64,000 bases of DNA from Balneola sp. GTDB taxonomy: Bacteria; Bacteroidota; Rhodothermia; Balneolales; Balneolaceae. The stretch spans positions 1 through 64,000 of the forward strand of contig NZQV01000017.1 of NCBI GenBank assembly GCA_002696035.1, written 5' to 3'. The notes beneath the pieces were generated by a model. The model did no database searches. It had not been told where the DNA came from and saw only the letters and a list, made by a program, of their open reading frames with translations. The first letter of the stretch is position 1. Every line of letters begins with the position of its first letter. A program made the translations under genes and the position numbers. Below are positions 18,264-27,643 of this stretch, piece by piece.

Positions 18264-20522
18264 CTATTTGGATGAGAACTTCAACGCAAAGTAAGGCACA
18301 ATAGGTAGTTGGTTTATTCCTCTCTGGTAGAATACATCGTAATAGAACAAATTCTGCTGGTCATAGGAGTTTATTGCTCCTAATTGCAATTTCATATCTG
18401 CTTTCTGAAGCTGAAAGAGTCGTTCCACAGAAACATCAAGCCGATGAAAATCAGGGAGTCTGCCCTGAAAGGGTTTATCTAAGAGAATGCGTGGATTGCC
18501 ATAATCATCTTTGACCTGAGGTATCCCTTCTTCCAGATTAAAGAAACTGTCAAAGCCCATAGGTCTTGTATAGGGCATTCCTGATCCGTAGATCCAATTC
18601 AGGTTAAAAGAGAACGCCTCTACGTCAAAGCCAAGCTGGGCATTCAGCTGGTGACGTCTGTCGTGCGAGGGATGATAGCGCTGAACCGGCTCTCCATACC
18701 ATTCCAAAAAATGATCCTGGGATGTTTCATATTCGGTAATGGAATAGCCATAGCCTATGGCGGTATAAAAATTTGGTGTTGTGAAATCGATCCGGGCATC
18801 AACTCCGTTCACATTCCCATCTGCATAAGCAAGATCTGTTGTAAATTCAGCAACCGGGTTCCATATAGATATCGGGGTATTCTCAATTTTTTTGTGAAAT
18901 CCTTCCACCGAAACCTCAAGATGTCTTGTAATGGATTGCCTGATCCCAAGCAGATAGTGAGTGGTCTTCAGAATGCGATCCTCATCAGGTGAAAGCATCC
19001 ATGCGGTGAAAGCCGTGCCGGCGTCTCTGAAATCAGACAAGCCAATGAGGTGCTGATAGTAAATTCCGGCGGCGCCATGCAAAGAGGTTCCAAACTCCTC
19101 TGAAAAGTCGAGGGATACCCGCATACGTGGTTCTAATTTAGGATTCAGCCGATTCAGGTAGGAAGTTCCAACCACTCCCGGTTTGAAACTCACATACTGC
19201 CCCACGGGTATTTCAAATTCAAGGAAGGCGCCTGTGGTTAAAAAGGAAGTTTCATTTTCATCAAGCGAAATAAAACGATTCACGAGATCATAATTCACCG
19301 TTCTGAAATTGGTGAACAGCCCATAATCTAATCGTATAAGCCCCAGGTAATGGGCAAACTGTATATCCAGATTTGATTTAAATATACTCGACTTCCGGGT
19401 GTCTGCCTCTTGTCCGCCAGCTTCGTTATTGAAGTGGGACAATCCAAAGTTCATCTCCATGAAAGATAACGATGATTCTTCGGAGGCAACGGAACACCGT
19501 CCACCCGTTACAAAATTACTCCACTTAAAGTATTGATCAGATTCAAAATCCAGTTTCCCCCTGTCGTAAGTCCGCATCATTAGGGCAGAACAGCCTAAGC
19601 CTTCTTTACTTACACTATTATATTTTACAAGCTGACTGTTGAACCTCAATGGCTGTTGTTCTTGCAAATATTGTCCACTTGTAGCTTCAATTACCGAACC
19701 TCGCATGGAAACTAAAACCGAACTTTTTCCTTCTTTGATCGGTGTTTCAAAAAACAGATCTGAAATAAAAGGACTCACAGAAGCAGCCCAGCCTGTCTCA
19801 TATAAATTCCCATTCTTTAACCGAATATCCATAACTGCAGATGAACGCCCGCTGTACTCAGCACCAAAACCTCCGGCATAAAAATCTGCTGAGGAAACCA
19901 CTTCTTCAGGAAATACTGAAAAGAAGCCTACTATATGAAATGGCTGGTAGATGAGTGATCCATCCATAAGTACCAAGTTACCGGCAGGAGTTCCGCCCCG
20001 AACAAATAATTGCCCCCCCCGATCTCCTGTTGCCAACACGCCGGGTTGGTTTTGAATATAACTGACAAAATCTGCACTACCACCTGGCGTTGGGGCTCTG
20101 CCAATGGTTTCAGGCTGAATCCTGATCTGTCCGGCATTATTTGCTTTAGCTCGGTCGTATACATTAACCTCACCCAGCTCTTCACTCGATGGACGCAGCT
20201 GTACGTTTCTCAGCAATATCTGATCCTCTTGAGTTACTTCTATGGTATCCCGAAATGTAGTGTAGCCTATGTAACGAACTAAAAATTCGTACCTGCCTTG
20301 CTCAATTCTGCTAATTTGAAAGTGCCCATTATTATCAGTGGCTGTCCCTTTTATATCTCCATCAGGCAAAGGCTGAATTGAAACCGTAGCCATAACCAGT
20401 GCATCCCCGGTTTGTCTGTCAGAAACAATTCCTCTGACAACACCATTTTGAGCTGCCGCTTCATTCTGGATAAAAAGAAAGAGCAGAAATACGGTTAAGA
20501 TCTTTGTGACTGATTTATTCAT
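18264..20522 (-). CDS. TonB-dependent outer-membrane receptor with CarboxypepD_reg-like domain
   Basis: A 752-residue outer-membrane protein. After a signal peptide (cleavage near AAAQ, residue about 25) comes a carboxypeptidase regulatory-like domain (GVVRGIVSDRQTGDALVMATVSI to about residue 110). A plug with GGQLFVRGGTPAGNLVLMDGSLIYQPFH and GGFGAEYSGRSSAVMDI follows, then a beta-barrel rich in aromatic strands ending in FALKFS. Such receptors import large substrates using TonB energy. The substrate is unknown. It follows the DUF4249-like lipoprotein gene by 75 bp, a pairing common in Bacteroidota that suggests a receptor/lipoprotein complex. Confidence 0.92.
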   Translation of the reverse strand: MNKSVTKILTVFLLFLFIQNEAAAQNGVVRGIVSDRQTGDALVMATVSIQPLPDGDIKGTATDNNGHFQISRIEQGRYEFLVRYIGYTTFRDTIEVTQEDQILLRNVQLRPSSEELGEVNVYDRAKANNAGQIRIQPETIGRAPTPGGSADFVSYIQNQPGVLATGDRGGQLFVRGGTPAGNLVLMDGSLIYQPFHIVGFFSVFPEEVVSSADFYAGGFGAEYSGRSSAVMDIRLKNGNLYETGWAASVSPFISDLFFETPIKEGKSSVLVSMRGSVIEATSGQYLQEQQPLRFNSQLVKYNSVSKEGLGCSALMMRTYDRGKLDFESDQYFKWSNFVTGGRCSVASEESSLSFMEMNFGLSHFNNEAGGQEADTRKSSIFKSNLDIQFAHYLGLIRLDYGLFTNFRTVNYDLVNRFISLDENETSFLTTGAFLEFEIPVGQYVSFKPGVVGTSYLNRLNPKLEPRMRVSLDFSEEFGTSLHGAAGIYYQHLIGLSDFRDAGTAFTAWMLSPDEDRILKTTHYLLGIRQSITRHLEVSVEGFHKKIENTPISIWNPVAEFTTDLAYADGNVNGVDARIDFTTPNFYTAIGYGYSITEYETSQDHFLEWYGEPVQRYHPSHDRRHQLNAQLGFDVEAFSFNLNWIYGSGMPYTRPMGFDSFFNLEEGIPQVKDDYGNPRILLDKPFQGRLPDFHRLDVSVERLFQLQKADMKLQLGAINSYDQQNLFYYDVFYQRGINQLPIVPYFALKFSSK

Positions 20523-20597
20523 ACCTGTTTGTTCGTTTCCATGAATTCAAACTTAACTTATCATCAGTTGGGTTTATGTGTATGATCACCTCTGAAA

Positions 20598-21434
20598 TTA
20601 CCTCTCACATGCAGGCCTCCGGGGCGTGATCGTTACCTCCCGCCTGGCAACACCGGCTACCACACCCGTGCCATTTTCAACATTCGACAGGATACGGGGT
20701 ATCGAAATTTCCCATTCACTCAAAATCGATCCATTGGGCCAGTCGCTTTTTGAGGTTACCACTTCCACCGACCGTTTATTCACAATGAAACCGCCCCTAC
20801 TCGTCCCCAGCTCTGCGGCTATTGCAGATGAATTATCCGCCCTGAAAATATACTCCCCATCCGACCTTTGTATTAAACTTTCGATATGAGAAATGCTTAC
20901 ACTCGTCTCGGGTCCACACCCCATAGGAGTAATGGGTTGAACGAGATACTTAGATCCTGCCACAACAACTGAATCTGCTGTTGTTCCTGTAACCATGATG
21001 TTTTCTCCGCCCGATGGCCTAAGTACTTCAGGAACTTCTAACACTGACGGGGTGTGAATTTTCACTTTACTCTGCCTGCCATCATCGCCGGTTGCCGTTA
21101 TGGTATATTCCTGATTCGGGGAAACAGAATCAGCGATCCAATAATTATAGACATAGATGTTGGTTCCGAACTTAAATAAAGAATCCTTAAACATTTTCAC
21201 CTCGTTCGTACTGTGATCTGTCAATTGCACCTGTACCGGCTCTACATCAGGATCAGTTGGCAAAAGGGATCTGCCAACAGGCATTACACGCACCCATTGG
21301 GTATCCGCGTGAACATCCAGTACTCCATACATAGAAAAATGCAGCTCTTCATTCTCTTGAATAGGGTTGAACGAACTATCACAACCAAAAAAGAAAAGTG
21401 TACTTGTAATTATTAAAACATGAATAGCCTTCAT
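20598..21434 (-). CDS. DUF4249-like lipoprotein partner of the TonB receptor
   Basis: A 278-residue lipoprotein. The N-terminus has a hydrophobic stretch ending at Cys18 in FFFGCDSS, a lipobox typical of Bacteroidota. The next segment (LHFSMYGVLDVHADTQWVRVMPV, then VQVQLTDHS and NQEYTITATGDDGRQSKVKIHTP) is Ig-like and matches the DUF4249 pattern of an early carbohydrate- or peptide-binding-like region. The gene precedes the TonB receptor in the same direction and is likely its surface lipoprotein. The family call is from pattern only and its ligand is unknown. Confidence 0.75.
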   Translation of the reverse strand: MKAIHVLIITSTLFFFGCDSSFNPIQENEELHFSMYGVLDVHADTQWVRVMPVGRSLLPTDPDVEPVQVQLTDHSTNEVKMFKDSLFKFGTNIYVYNYWIADSVSPNQEYTITATGDDGRQSKVKIHTPSVLEVPEVLRPSGGENIMVTGTTADSVVVAGSKYLVQPITPMGCGPETSVSISHIESLIQRSDGEYIFRADNSSAIAAELGTSRGGFIVNKRSVEVVTSKSDWPNGSILSEWEISIPRILSNVENGTGVVAGVARREVTITPRRPACER

Positions 21435-21758
21435 ATAAAAGCCCGGTTGAACTAATTGGTAATGAAAAATACATGTACCGATTGATAAGCAACAAGTTAT
21501 TTAAATTCAATGTCGATGCCTTATCATTTTGGAGAATATAATCAGTGACGGCAGAAACATCTTGTAAAAAATTCACCCCAGTTTACTCTATTGTGAGTGA
21601 AAACTAATCTGTCCTACCGAATTCATGCCAAATACATCTCCTCTCCTTCTGTCATCTAGTATTAGAATGAATATTTCCATCGCAACGATATTGCAATCCT
21701 AACATTTTCCCTTTATCTTATTCAACTTTCCAAAATGACAATATAAAACGAGTTAATC
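21435..21758. other. 324-bp intergenic region before rplM, no gene seen
   Basis: The region separates the divergent DUF4249-like gene and rplM, so it must hold both promoters. It is AT-rich. I see no gene, no tRNA and no convincing hairpin. I could not assign a Bacteroidota-type -33/-7 promoter with confidence. Confidence 0.6.
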
Positions 21759-22202
21759 GTGGACACATTAAGTTTTAAGACATACTCAGCCAAACCCTCA
21801 GAAATTGAGAAAAAATGGGTGATTTTCGACGCAGAAGATCAGCCCCTGGGTCGCCTGAGTAGCGAGATTGCAAAAATTTTGAGAGGCAAGCATAAGCCAA
21901 CTTTCACTCCACACATGGATACGGGTGACAATGTTATTGTCATCAATGCAGAAAAAGTGAAATTGACTGGTAAAAAGATGACTGACAAAACGTATTTCCG
22001 TCACACTTTTTACCCAGGTGGAGAAAAATTCACAACTGCGGCTGAAATGATGGAAAAAGATCCTACCTCATTGATCACAATTGCCGTGAGAGGGATGCTT
22101 CCTAAAAACAAACTTGGCCGTAAGATTGCAACAAACCTACGAGTTTATGCAGGCCCTGTACATCCGCATACCGCGCAAGAACCAGAAATTTTCGAGCTTT
22201 AA
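21759..22202 (+). CDS. rplM: 50S ribosomal protein L13
   Basis: L13 is an early-assembly protein of the large subunit. The sequence shows [48 protein letters not shown] and the C-terminal [22 protein letters not shown], both highly conserved. The start is a GTG at 21759; at 147 residues the protein is of normal length. It is followed 18 bp later by rpsI, the usual L13-S9 operon. Confidence 0.98.
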   Translation: MDTLSFKTYSAKPSEIEKKWVIFDAEDQPLGRLSSEIAKILRGKHKPTFTPHMDTGDNVIVINAEKVKLTGKKMTDKTYFRHTFYPGGEKFTTAAEMMEKDPTSLITIAVRGMLPKNKLGRKIATNLRVYAGPVHPHTAQEPEIFEL

Positions 22203-22220
22203 ACCATCCAAAACTGAACA

Positions 22221-22607
22221 ATGGCACAAGCGAATTACATAGGACGTAGAAAAACCGCAACAGCCCGTTTGTATATCAAACCGGGTAAAGGTGAGATTCT
22301 CGTCAATCACAAACCAATTGAAGAATATTTTCCTGTAAAAGCACGACGTAACATTGCCTTGTTACCAATGTCTGTTACTGAAACAGACGGCAAGTACGAT
22401 ATTAAAATTACCGTACGTGGCGGTGGAAGTACTGGCCAGGCCGGTGCCATTTCTCACGCTCTTGCTCGTGCTTTGGACGGAGAAAATGAAGACATGCACG
22501 ACATTCTTAAAGGACACGGATTACTTACTCGTGATGACAGAATGGTTGAGCGTAAGAAATACGGACAACCTAAAGCCCGTAAGAAATTCCAGTTCTCTAA
22601 ACGATAA
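22221..22607 (+). CDS. rpsI: 30S ribosomal protein S9
   Basis: S9 lies in the head of the small subunit, and its C-terminal tail reaches the P-site tRNA. Conserved GRRKTATARLYIKPGKGEILVN, VRGGGSTGQAGAISHALARAL and the basic tail ending KKFQFSKR are all present. It has 128 residues. It forms an operon with rplM and is followed by 160 bp before rpsB. Confidence 0.98.
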   Translation: MAQANYIGRRKTATARLYIKPGKGEILVNHKPIEEYFPVKARRNIALLPMSVTETDGKYDIKITVRGGGSTGQAGAISHALARALDGENEDMHDILKGHGLLTRDDRMVERKKYGQPKARKKFQFSKR

Positions 22608-22767
22608 TATCGTTTCTGGCTATTTGATGATCATCATTTCTTAGCCAGCTAAATTAACTAAATCACACATATGTGGTGACCCGGCGTTTGGTGTTCTGAT
22701 AAAACAGTCAGGATTTACGCTTGGGAATGACCCGCATAGAGGATTAACCTAAACACATACTTATATC

Positions 22768-23661
22768 ATGCCAAAAGCTGCATCTATACAAGACCTGCTT
22801 AAGTCAGGCGCTCACTTCGGTCACTTAACACGCCGATGGAATCCTAAAATGAAAGACTTCATCTTTATGGAGCGAAACGGGATTCACATCATTGACCTCA
22901 AAAAATCTCGCACGTACCTGCAGGAAGCCCTGGACGAAGTTCAGAAACTGGCCCGTGCCGGTAAAACCATTTTGTTTGTAGGTACCAAAAAGCAATCTAC
23001 AGAGATCATTACTACAGAAGCCCTCCGTTGCGGTATGCCATATATTACCCAGCGCTGGATGGGTGGAATGCTGACCAACTTCAGTACGGTTCGTAAGAGT
23101 ATCGCTCGTATGGATGAGATCGAGAAAATGAAGACCGATGGTACTTTTGAAGAGCTCACCAAAAAAGAAGGTTTGATGCTTCAGCGTGAGCAGGACAAAC
23201 TGGATGCCGCATTAGGTGGTATTAAGAATATGGGACGACTTCCCGGTGCTATCTTTGTAGTGGACATCAACAAAGAACACCTTGCTGTTAAAGAGGCTAT
23301 CAAGCTTCATATCCCTATTATCGCAATGGTTGATACCAACAGCGACCCTGACATTCCTGATTACATCGTTCCTTGTAATGACGATTCTGCCCGAACCATT
23401 CAATTGGTAACCACACAGGTTGCAGATGCTATCATCGAAGGAAATGCTGAGCGCGAAGCCCAGAAAGAAGAAGATGTAATGGAGCAAGCAGCTGCCGAAT
23501 CTAAAGGCGAAAGTGATGATGACGTAGACGTAAAAGATGCTGCTCGCGGCACCAAGTTGCGTTCTCGCCGTAAAAGCAAAAAAGATAATTCCGGCGATTC
23601 CAAGAAAGCTGAAAAAGCAGAATCTTCTGATGATTCTGACAGCAACGACGAAGAAGAATAA
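22768..23661 (+). CDS. rpsB: 30S ribosomal protein S2 with a charged C-terminal extension
   Basis: The body (about residues 1-225) is a normal S2, with LLKSGAHFGHLTRRWNPKM, FVGTKKQSTEIITTEA, RWMGGMLTNFSTVRKSI and GRLPGAIFVVDINKEHLAVKEA. The protein runs to 297 residues because of a roughly 65-residue low-complexity tail of alternating acidic and basic runs (ESDDDVDVKDAARG, RSRRKSKKDN, SSDDSDSNDEEE). Many S2 proteins have shorter tails; the role of this one is unknown. It is followed 32 bp later by tsf, the standard rpsB-tsf pair. Confidence 0.97.
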   Translation: MPKAASIQDLLKSGAHFGHLTRRWNPKMKDFIFMERNGIHIIDLKKSRTYLQEALDEVQKLARAGKTILFVGTKKQSTEIITTEALRCGMPYITQRWMGGMLTNFSTVRKSIARMDEIEKMKTDGTFEELTKKEGLMLQREQDKLDAALGGIKNMGRLPGAIFVVDINKEHLAVKEAIKLHIPIIAMVDTNSDPDIPDYIVPCNDDSARTIQLVTTQVADAIIEGNAEREAQKEEDVMEQAAAESKGESDDDVDVKDAARGTKLRSRRKSKKDNSGDSKKAEKAESSDDSDSNDEEE

Positions 23662-23693
23662 ACTAATTTCAACCTCATAAAACTATTCAAAAA

Positions 23694-24527
23694 ATGAGTA
23701 TTTCTGCTGCTGACGTAAAAAAACTTCGTGACATGACAGGCGCGGGCATGATGGATTGTAAAAAAGCCCTTGCCGAAGCAGACGGTAATTTTGACGCTGC
23801 CGTTGAACTCCTTCGTAAAAAAGGACAGCAAGTTTCTGAAAAGCGATCCGATCGTGAAGCCAACCAAGGCTTGATCCTAAGCCGCATCAGCGACGACAAA
23901 AAGAAAGCTGCCCTGCTGGAGATCAACTGCGAGACTGACTTTGTTGCACGCAATGAAGAGTTTCAGGAAGATGCTGAAAAATTTCTGGATGCTGCCTTTG
24001 ATAACGATATTGATAACGCCGGCGACTTACTTCAAATAGAAGTTGACGGACTAAGCATCGAGAAGCATCTGGAAGAAATGGTAGGTAAGATCGGTGAGAA
24101 GATCGAGATCAACAATGTTATCCTTTCTACCACCGATGGCACCCTTGTTGACTACATCCACCCCGGCAATCAGTTGGGCGTGTTGGCCGAATTTGACGGT
24201 GATCTGACCGACGAAAACATCGGTAAAGATGTAGCTATGCAAGTTGCTGCGATGAAGCCTCTTTCTGTTACCCGTGATGGTGTTGACTCATCTCTGGTTG
24301 AGAAAGAGCTCGAAATTGCCAAAGATCAATTATTGAATGAAGGCAAGCCTGAGCACATTGCTGAACAAGCCGCAAAGGGCAAATTACGACGCTTCTATGA
24401 AGAGCGCGTACTGCTCGAACAAAAATTCGTTAAAGACAACAGCGTATCTGTTCAGGAATATCTTGAAAAACACGATGCGCCGTTAGTGAAGTCGTTCCAT
24501 CGACTCCAACTTGGCGAAAACGCTTAA
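23694..24527 (+). CDS. tsf: translation elongation factor Ts
   Basis: EF-Ts is the nucleotide exchange factor for EF-Tu. The N-terminal UBA-like region has VKKLRDMTGAGMMDCKKALAEADGNFDAAVELLRKKG, followed by the EF-Ts core NCETDFVARNEEF (TDFVA motif contacting EF-Tu) and the C-terminal EQKFVKDNSVSVQEYL. At 277 residues it is of normal length. It is followed by a strong terminator, so rpsB-tsf ends here. Confidence 0.98.
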   Translation: MSISAADVKKLRDMTGAGMMDCKKALAEADGNFDAAVELLRKKGQQVSEKRSDREANQGLILSRISDDKKKAALLEINCETDFVARNEEFQEDAEKFLDAAFDNDIDNAGDLLQIEVDGLSIEKHLEEMVGKIGEKIEINNVILSTTDGTLVDYIHPGNQLGVLAEFDGDLTDENIGKDVAMQVAAMKPLSVTRDGVDSSLVEKELEIAKDQLLNEGKPEHIAEQAAKGKLRRFYEERVLLEQKFVKDNSVSVQEYLEKHDAPLVKSFHRLQLGENA

Positions 24528-24544
24528 CAAATTTTCATTATTTT

Positions 24545-24574
24545 AAGGCTGTCATTTTTGACAGCCTTTTTTTT
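24545..24574 (+). terminator. rho-independent terminator after tsf
   Basis: A perfect 9-bp stem AAGGCTGTC/GACAGCCTT with a 6-nt loop is followed by a run of T, 18 bp past the tsf stop. It separates rpsB-tsf from pyrH. Confidence 0.93.
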
Positions 24575-24602
24575 GTCTACTAATTTCTAATTCGAGGATA
24601 AC

Positions 24603-25322
24603 GTGGGAAATAAATACAAAAGAGTACTTCTCAAGCTCAGTGGTGAATCTCTTTTAGGAGAACAAGGTCATGGTATTGATGCTGACATACTCAGCGCTTA
24701 TGCCCAGGAAATTCAATCTATTCAGGAAGCCGGCGTTCAGGTTTCCATTGTAATTGGCGGTGGTAATATATTCAGGGGAGTTAAAGGTGCAACTCAGGGC
24801 ATGGATCGCGTTCAGGGTGATTACATGGGGATGCTCGCCACTATGATCAACAGTATGGCGCTACAAGATGCACTCGAACAGATCGGAGTCCAAACCCGGC
24901 TTATGAGTGCCATCCGCATGGAAGCTATCGCAGAGCCGTATATCAGAAGAAGAGCTGTTCGTCACCTCGAGAAAGGCCGGGTAGTTATCTTTGGAGCCGG
25001 AACCGGAAACCCATATTTCACTACCGATACAGCCGGATCCCTGCGTGCTATCGAAATTGAAAGTGAAGTTATTCTTAAAGGAACCCGCGTGGATGGCATC
25101 TATGATTCTGATCCCGAAAAAAATTCCGACGCTACCAAGTTCGATGTTATTACCGGTGATGAAGTGCTCAAACGCCGCTTATCTGTGATGGACCTCACCG
25201 CTTTTACTCTCTGCCGTGAAAACAAAACTCCGATCATTGTATTCAATATGAACAAGACCGGAAACCTGAAGAGAATTGTGGCAGATGGCGAAGATGTTGG
25301 AACTACCGTTGTTTGGGAGTGA
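24603..25322 (+). CDS. pyrH: UMP kinase
   Basis: PyrH phosphorylates UMP to UDP in pyrimidine nucleotide synthesis. It has the amino-acid-kinase fold signatures [51 protein letters not shown] and [12 protein letters not shown]. The start is GTG at 24603, and the length of 239 residues is normal. In many bacteria frr follows pyrH. Here it does not: the next gene is a divergently placed arginase-family gene after a repeat-containing spacer. Confidence 0.97.
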   Translation: MGNKYKRVLLKLSGESLLGEQGHGIDADILSAYAQEIQSIQEAGVQVSIVIGGGNIFRGVKGATQGMDRVQGDYMGMLATMINSMALQDALEQIGVQTRLMSAIRMEAIAEPYIRRRAVRHLEKGRVVIFGAGTGNPYFTTDTAGSLRAIEIESEVILKGTRVDGIYDSDPEKNSDATKFDVITGDEVLKRRLSVMDLTAFTLCRENKTPIIVFNMNKTGNLKRIVADGEDVGTTVVWE

Positions 25323-25348
25323 TTTGATCCAGATTCACTTATGTAATT

Positions 25349-25433
25349 GAACGCAGAGGACACTGATCTTGCGGGTAGTCACGGATAGATTTTAATCCTG
25401 TGAAAATCTGTTATATCAGTGTTATCGGCGTTC
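25349..25433. repeat. imperfect inverted repeat, dispersed-repeat type
   Basis: In the 121-bp spacer after pyrH, the arms GAACGC....ACACTGAT (25349-25367) and ATCAGTGT....GCGTTC (25415-25433) pair, with an inner perfect stem AGATTTT/AAAATCT (25387-25393 and 25403-25409). The text resembles the degenerate intergenic palindromes with strings such as GTGAAAATCTG found in many Bacteroidota genomes. It could double as a bidirectional terminator for pyrH and hutG, which converge here. Confidence 0.6.
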
Positions 25434-25443
25434 CATTATACAG

Positions 25444-26430
25444 CTATCCAAAGAGAAATTTATACACCAACTGCGCGGCCAATTTGACTGTCCTGTTATC
25501 CACATCATAGTTCGGGTTGACTTCCGTGATCTCAAATACTTTCAGGTTTTCTTTTTTTCTGGCGTGATGGATGCATTGCAGCACTTCCCGGCCCGATAAT
25601 CCAACCGGCGAGGATGCACTCACCCCGGGGGCATCGGCAGCCTGAATAGAATCCATATCCAGCCCAAGAAAGAAAGAACGATTCCCAATTTGCCCGAGTA
25701 TGTTTTGAAAGGTTGATCTCACCCCGTTGCTGAACAACTCACTTAAAGTATGAATATTCACTCCAATCTCTCCTGCATTCTCTAAATAGAAAACTCCATT
25801 CGATTCCGGGCGGATCCCAAACTCATACAGATGATGCGGAACCAAATAATGACCTTCAATAGCTTTCCGATACGGAGTTCCGCTGGTCATTTTTTCAGCG
25901 ATACGCATATCCAAATGTGCATCGATATTAATAGCAGAGATACCGTGCTCTGTCTCTGCCAAAGCACGGATATCCGCATACGAAATATCATTTCCCCCGC
26001 CCAGTACAATCACCTTCTTTCCATCCCGTAAAAACTCCGAAACCACTTTCGTGAGTGTGTCATGAATCCGATCCAAAGCATCTTCATCAGGCTCCTCAAC
26101 CATGAAGTCCAGCTCATCTGAAGTATCGTAATAATCTGTTTCTATATTGCCGGCATCAAACAATCGTACTGGTGAGTTCTTTTTAACCTGTAGTTTATAC
26201 AACTGCTCCCGGATCTTATTTGGAGCCTCAGCTGCCCCTATCCGGCCCTTATTCCGCTGAACGCCTTCATGTTGCGGACAGCCAATGAGGACATGTGTAG
26301 CATGGTCATAATCACGATCTTCAAATAAAACATCCTGAACCAGCCAGTGGTCGTTTTCATCATGAGAACGAACTTGTTTATATCCATCCGGTACTGCTTT
26401 GATAAGCTTCTTTACCCTCTCAATTCCCAT
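25444..26430 (-). CDS. hutG: formimidoylglutamase-like arginase-family hydrolase
   Basis: A 328-residue ureohydrolase-family protein, by context the last step of histidine degradation, N-formimidoyl-L-glutamate to glutamate plus formamide. Visible metal-site motifs are DAHLD (Asp170, His172, Asp174), GLDMD (Asp258, Asp260) and ITEVNP (Glu303). The first manganese motif, normally GG-x-His, reads GGGNDIS, so Asn147 sits where a ligand His is expected. The gene overlaps the hutI end by 19 bp, showing tight coupling. An inactive or altered-metal variant, or a relative acting on another guanidino or formimino compound, is possible. Confidence 0.85.
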   Translation of the reverse strand: MGIERVKKLIKAVPDGYKQVRSHDENDHWLVQDVLFEDRDYDHATHVLIGCPQHEGVQRNKGRIGAAEAPNKIREQLYKLQVKKNSPVRLFDAGNIETDYYDTSDELDFMVEEPDEDALDRIHDTLTKVVSEFLRDGKKVIVLGGGNDISYADIRALAETEHGISAINIDAHLDMRIAEKMTSGTPYRKAIEGHYLVPHHLYEFGIRPESNGVFYLENAGEIGVNIHTLSELFSNGVRSTFQNILGQIGNRSFFLGLDMDSIQAADAPGVSASSPVGLSGREVLQCIHHARKKENLKVFEITEVNPNYDVDNRTVKLAAQLVYKFLFG

Positions 26431-27641
26431 ACCTTCGCTCCTTTTTTGATGACGGTGTGCACATGATTTTCCCCAAAGAAATAAGCAAGGTCTTTGTAAT
26501 TATCGGTATCCAAAAGCAGCATATCCGCCTGAAATCCCGGTGCAATGACTCCCAGTTTATTTTTCTCTAAAGCTTTAGCTCCATTCTGTGTGCTGCAACA
26601 CAAAGCTTCCTCCACCGCCATCCCCATTTTGGTGCACGCCATGCTCATCAGCAACTGCATGGAGATGGTCATGGATGAACCGGGATTGAAGTCCGTTGCC
26701 AGGGACACTAAAGCACCGGCATCCAGTAATTTTCGCGCCGGAGAATATGGGATATTCAGAAAGTAGGAAACGCCCGGGAGAATGGTCGCAATGGTTTCTG
26801 AACGACTCAGTCTTTGCACATCTTCATCACTCAACACTTCCAGGTGATCGACCGAAACAGCTCCCAGTTCAATGGCCATCTCCACCCCGCCGATATCGTT
26901 AAACTGATTGGTATGAAGTTTGGGTTTAAGTCCGTGTTCGATTCCTTTTTCCAGCACTTTACGTGCCTCTTCAACCGTGAAGTATCCTTTCTCACAAAAC
27001 ACGTCACAATATTCTGCCAGCCCAGCGATCTCGGGGATCACCGCCAACACCTCTTCCATATATTCTTCTTTGGATGAATGTTTGGGAACCGCGTGTGCTC
27101 CCAGAAAAGTGGCAATAAGTTCGATGGGCTGTTCCTCTTTCAGCTCATGTATCACTTCCAGCATCTTACGTTCGGTTTCCGGATCCAGTCCATAGCCACT
27201 TTTGATCTCCATCGTGGTGATGCCCTGTTTCAACGCTTTTTGCAGGCGAATTCGAGCCAGGTTCTTCAATTCTTCTTTAGATGCATTCCGCGTAGCCTCC
27301 ACCGTTGAGACTATGCCACCGCCCTTCTCCGCAATTTCCTCGTAACTCATTCCTGCCGAACGCATCGCGAATTCATCGGCTCGGTTGCCCCCAAAGACCA
27401 AATGAGAATGGGAATCCACGAATCCCGGTACAGCAGATTTTCCTTCGGCATCCAGAATCACGGGATGACCTTCCACCTGCTCCATCACTTCGGAGATCGG
27501 CCCAACGGCTTTGATCATTCCATCCGAAATATAGATGGCCACATTTTCATAGATATTCAAACTGCGAAGTTCCGGTCCGCGGTAAACTCCCGGTTTAGGA
27601 GAGGCAATTTGGGAGATGTTTTGAATGAGTAGGTTAGGCAT
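26412..27641 (-). CDS. hutI: imidazolonepropionase
   Basis: HutI hydrolyses 4-imidazolone-5-propionate to N-formimidoylglutamate. The 409-residue amidohydrolase shows the metal-binding VPGFVDSHSHLVFGGNRADEF, the family-specific GGGIVSTVEATRNAS, IKSGYGLDPETERKMLEV, a histidine in FLGAHAVPKH, KLHTNQFNDIGG, VDHLEVLSDED and ATDFNPGSS. It follows the toxin gene with a gap of only 2 nt and overlaps hutG, so it is translated from the hut transcript that includes the toxin-antitoxin pair. Confidence 0.97.
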   Translation of the reverse strand: MPNLLIQNISQIASPKPGVYRGPELRSLNIYENVAIYISDGMIKAVGPISEVMEQVEGHPVILDAEGKSAVPGFVDSHSHLVFGGNRADEFAMRSAGMSYEEIAEKGGGIVSTVEATRNASKEELKNLARIRLQKALKQGITTMEIKSGYGLDPETERKMLEVIHELKEEQPIELIATFLGAHAVPKHSSKEEYMEEVLAVIPEIAGLAEYCDVFCEKGYFTVEEARKVLEKGIEHGLKPKLHTNQFNDIGGVEMAIELGAVSVDHLEVLSDEDVQRLSRSETIATILPGVSYFLNIPYSPARKLLDAGALVSLATDFNPGSSMTISMQLLMSMACTKMGMAVEEALCCSTQNGAKALEKNKLGVIAPGFQADMLLLDTDNYKDLAYFFGENHVHTVIKKGAKVWELRG

Positions 27642-27643
27642 GA

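Noticed and set aside
22608-22767. Possible rpsB leader RNA between rpsI and rpsB
   Set aside because: Short matching segments such as TGACCCG occur twice, but I could not build a convincing conserved fold.
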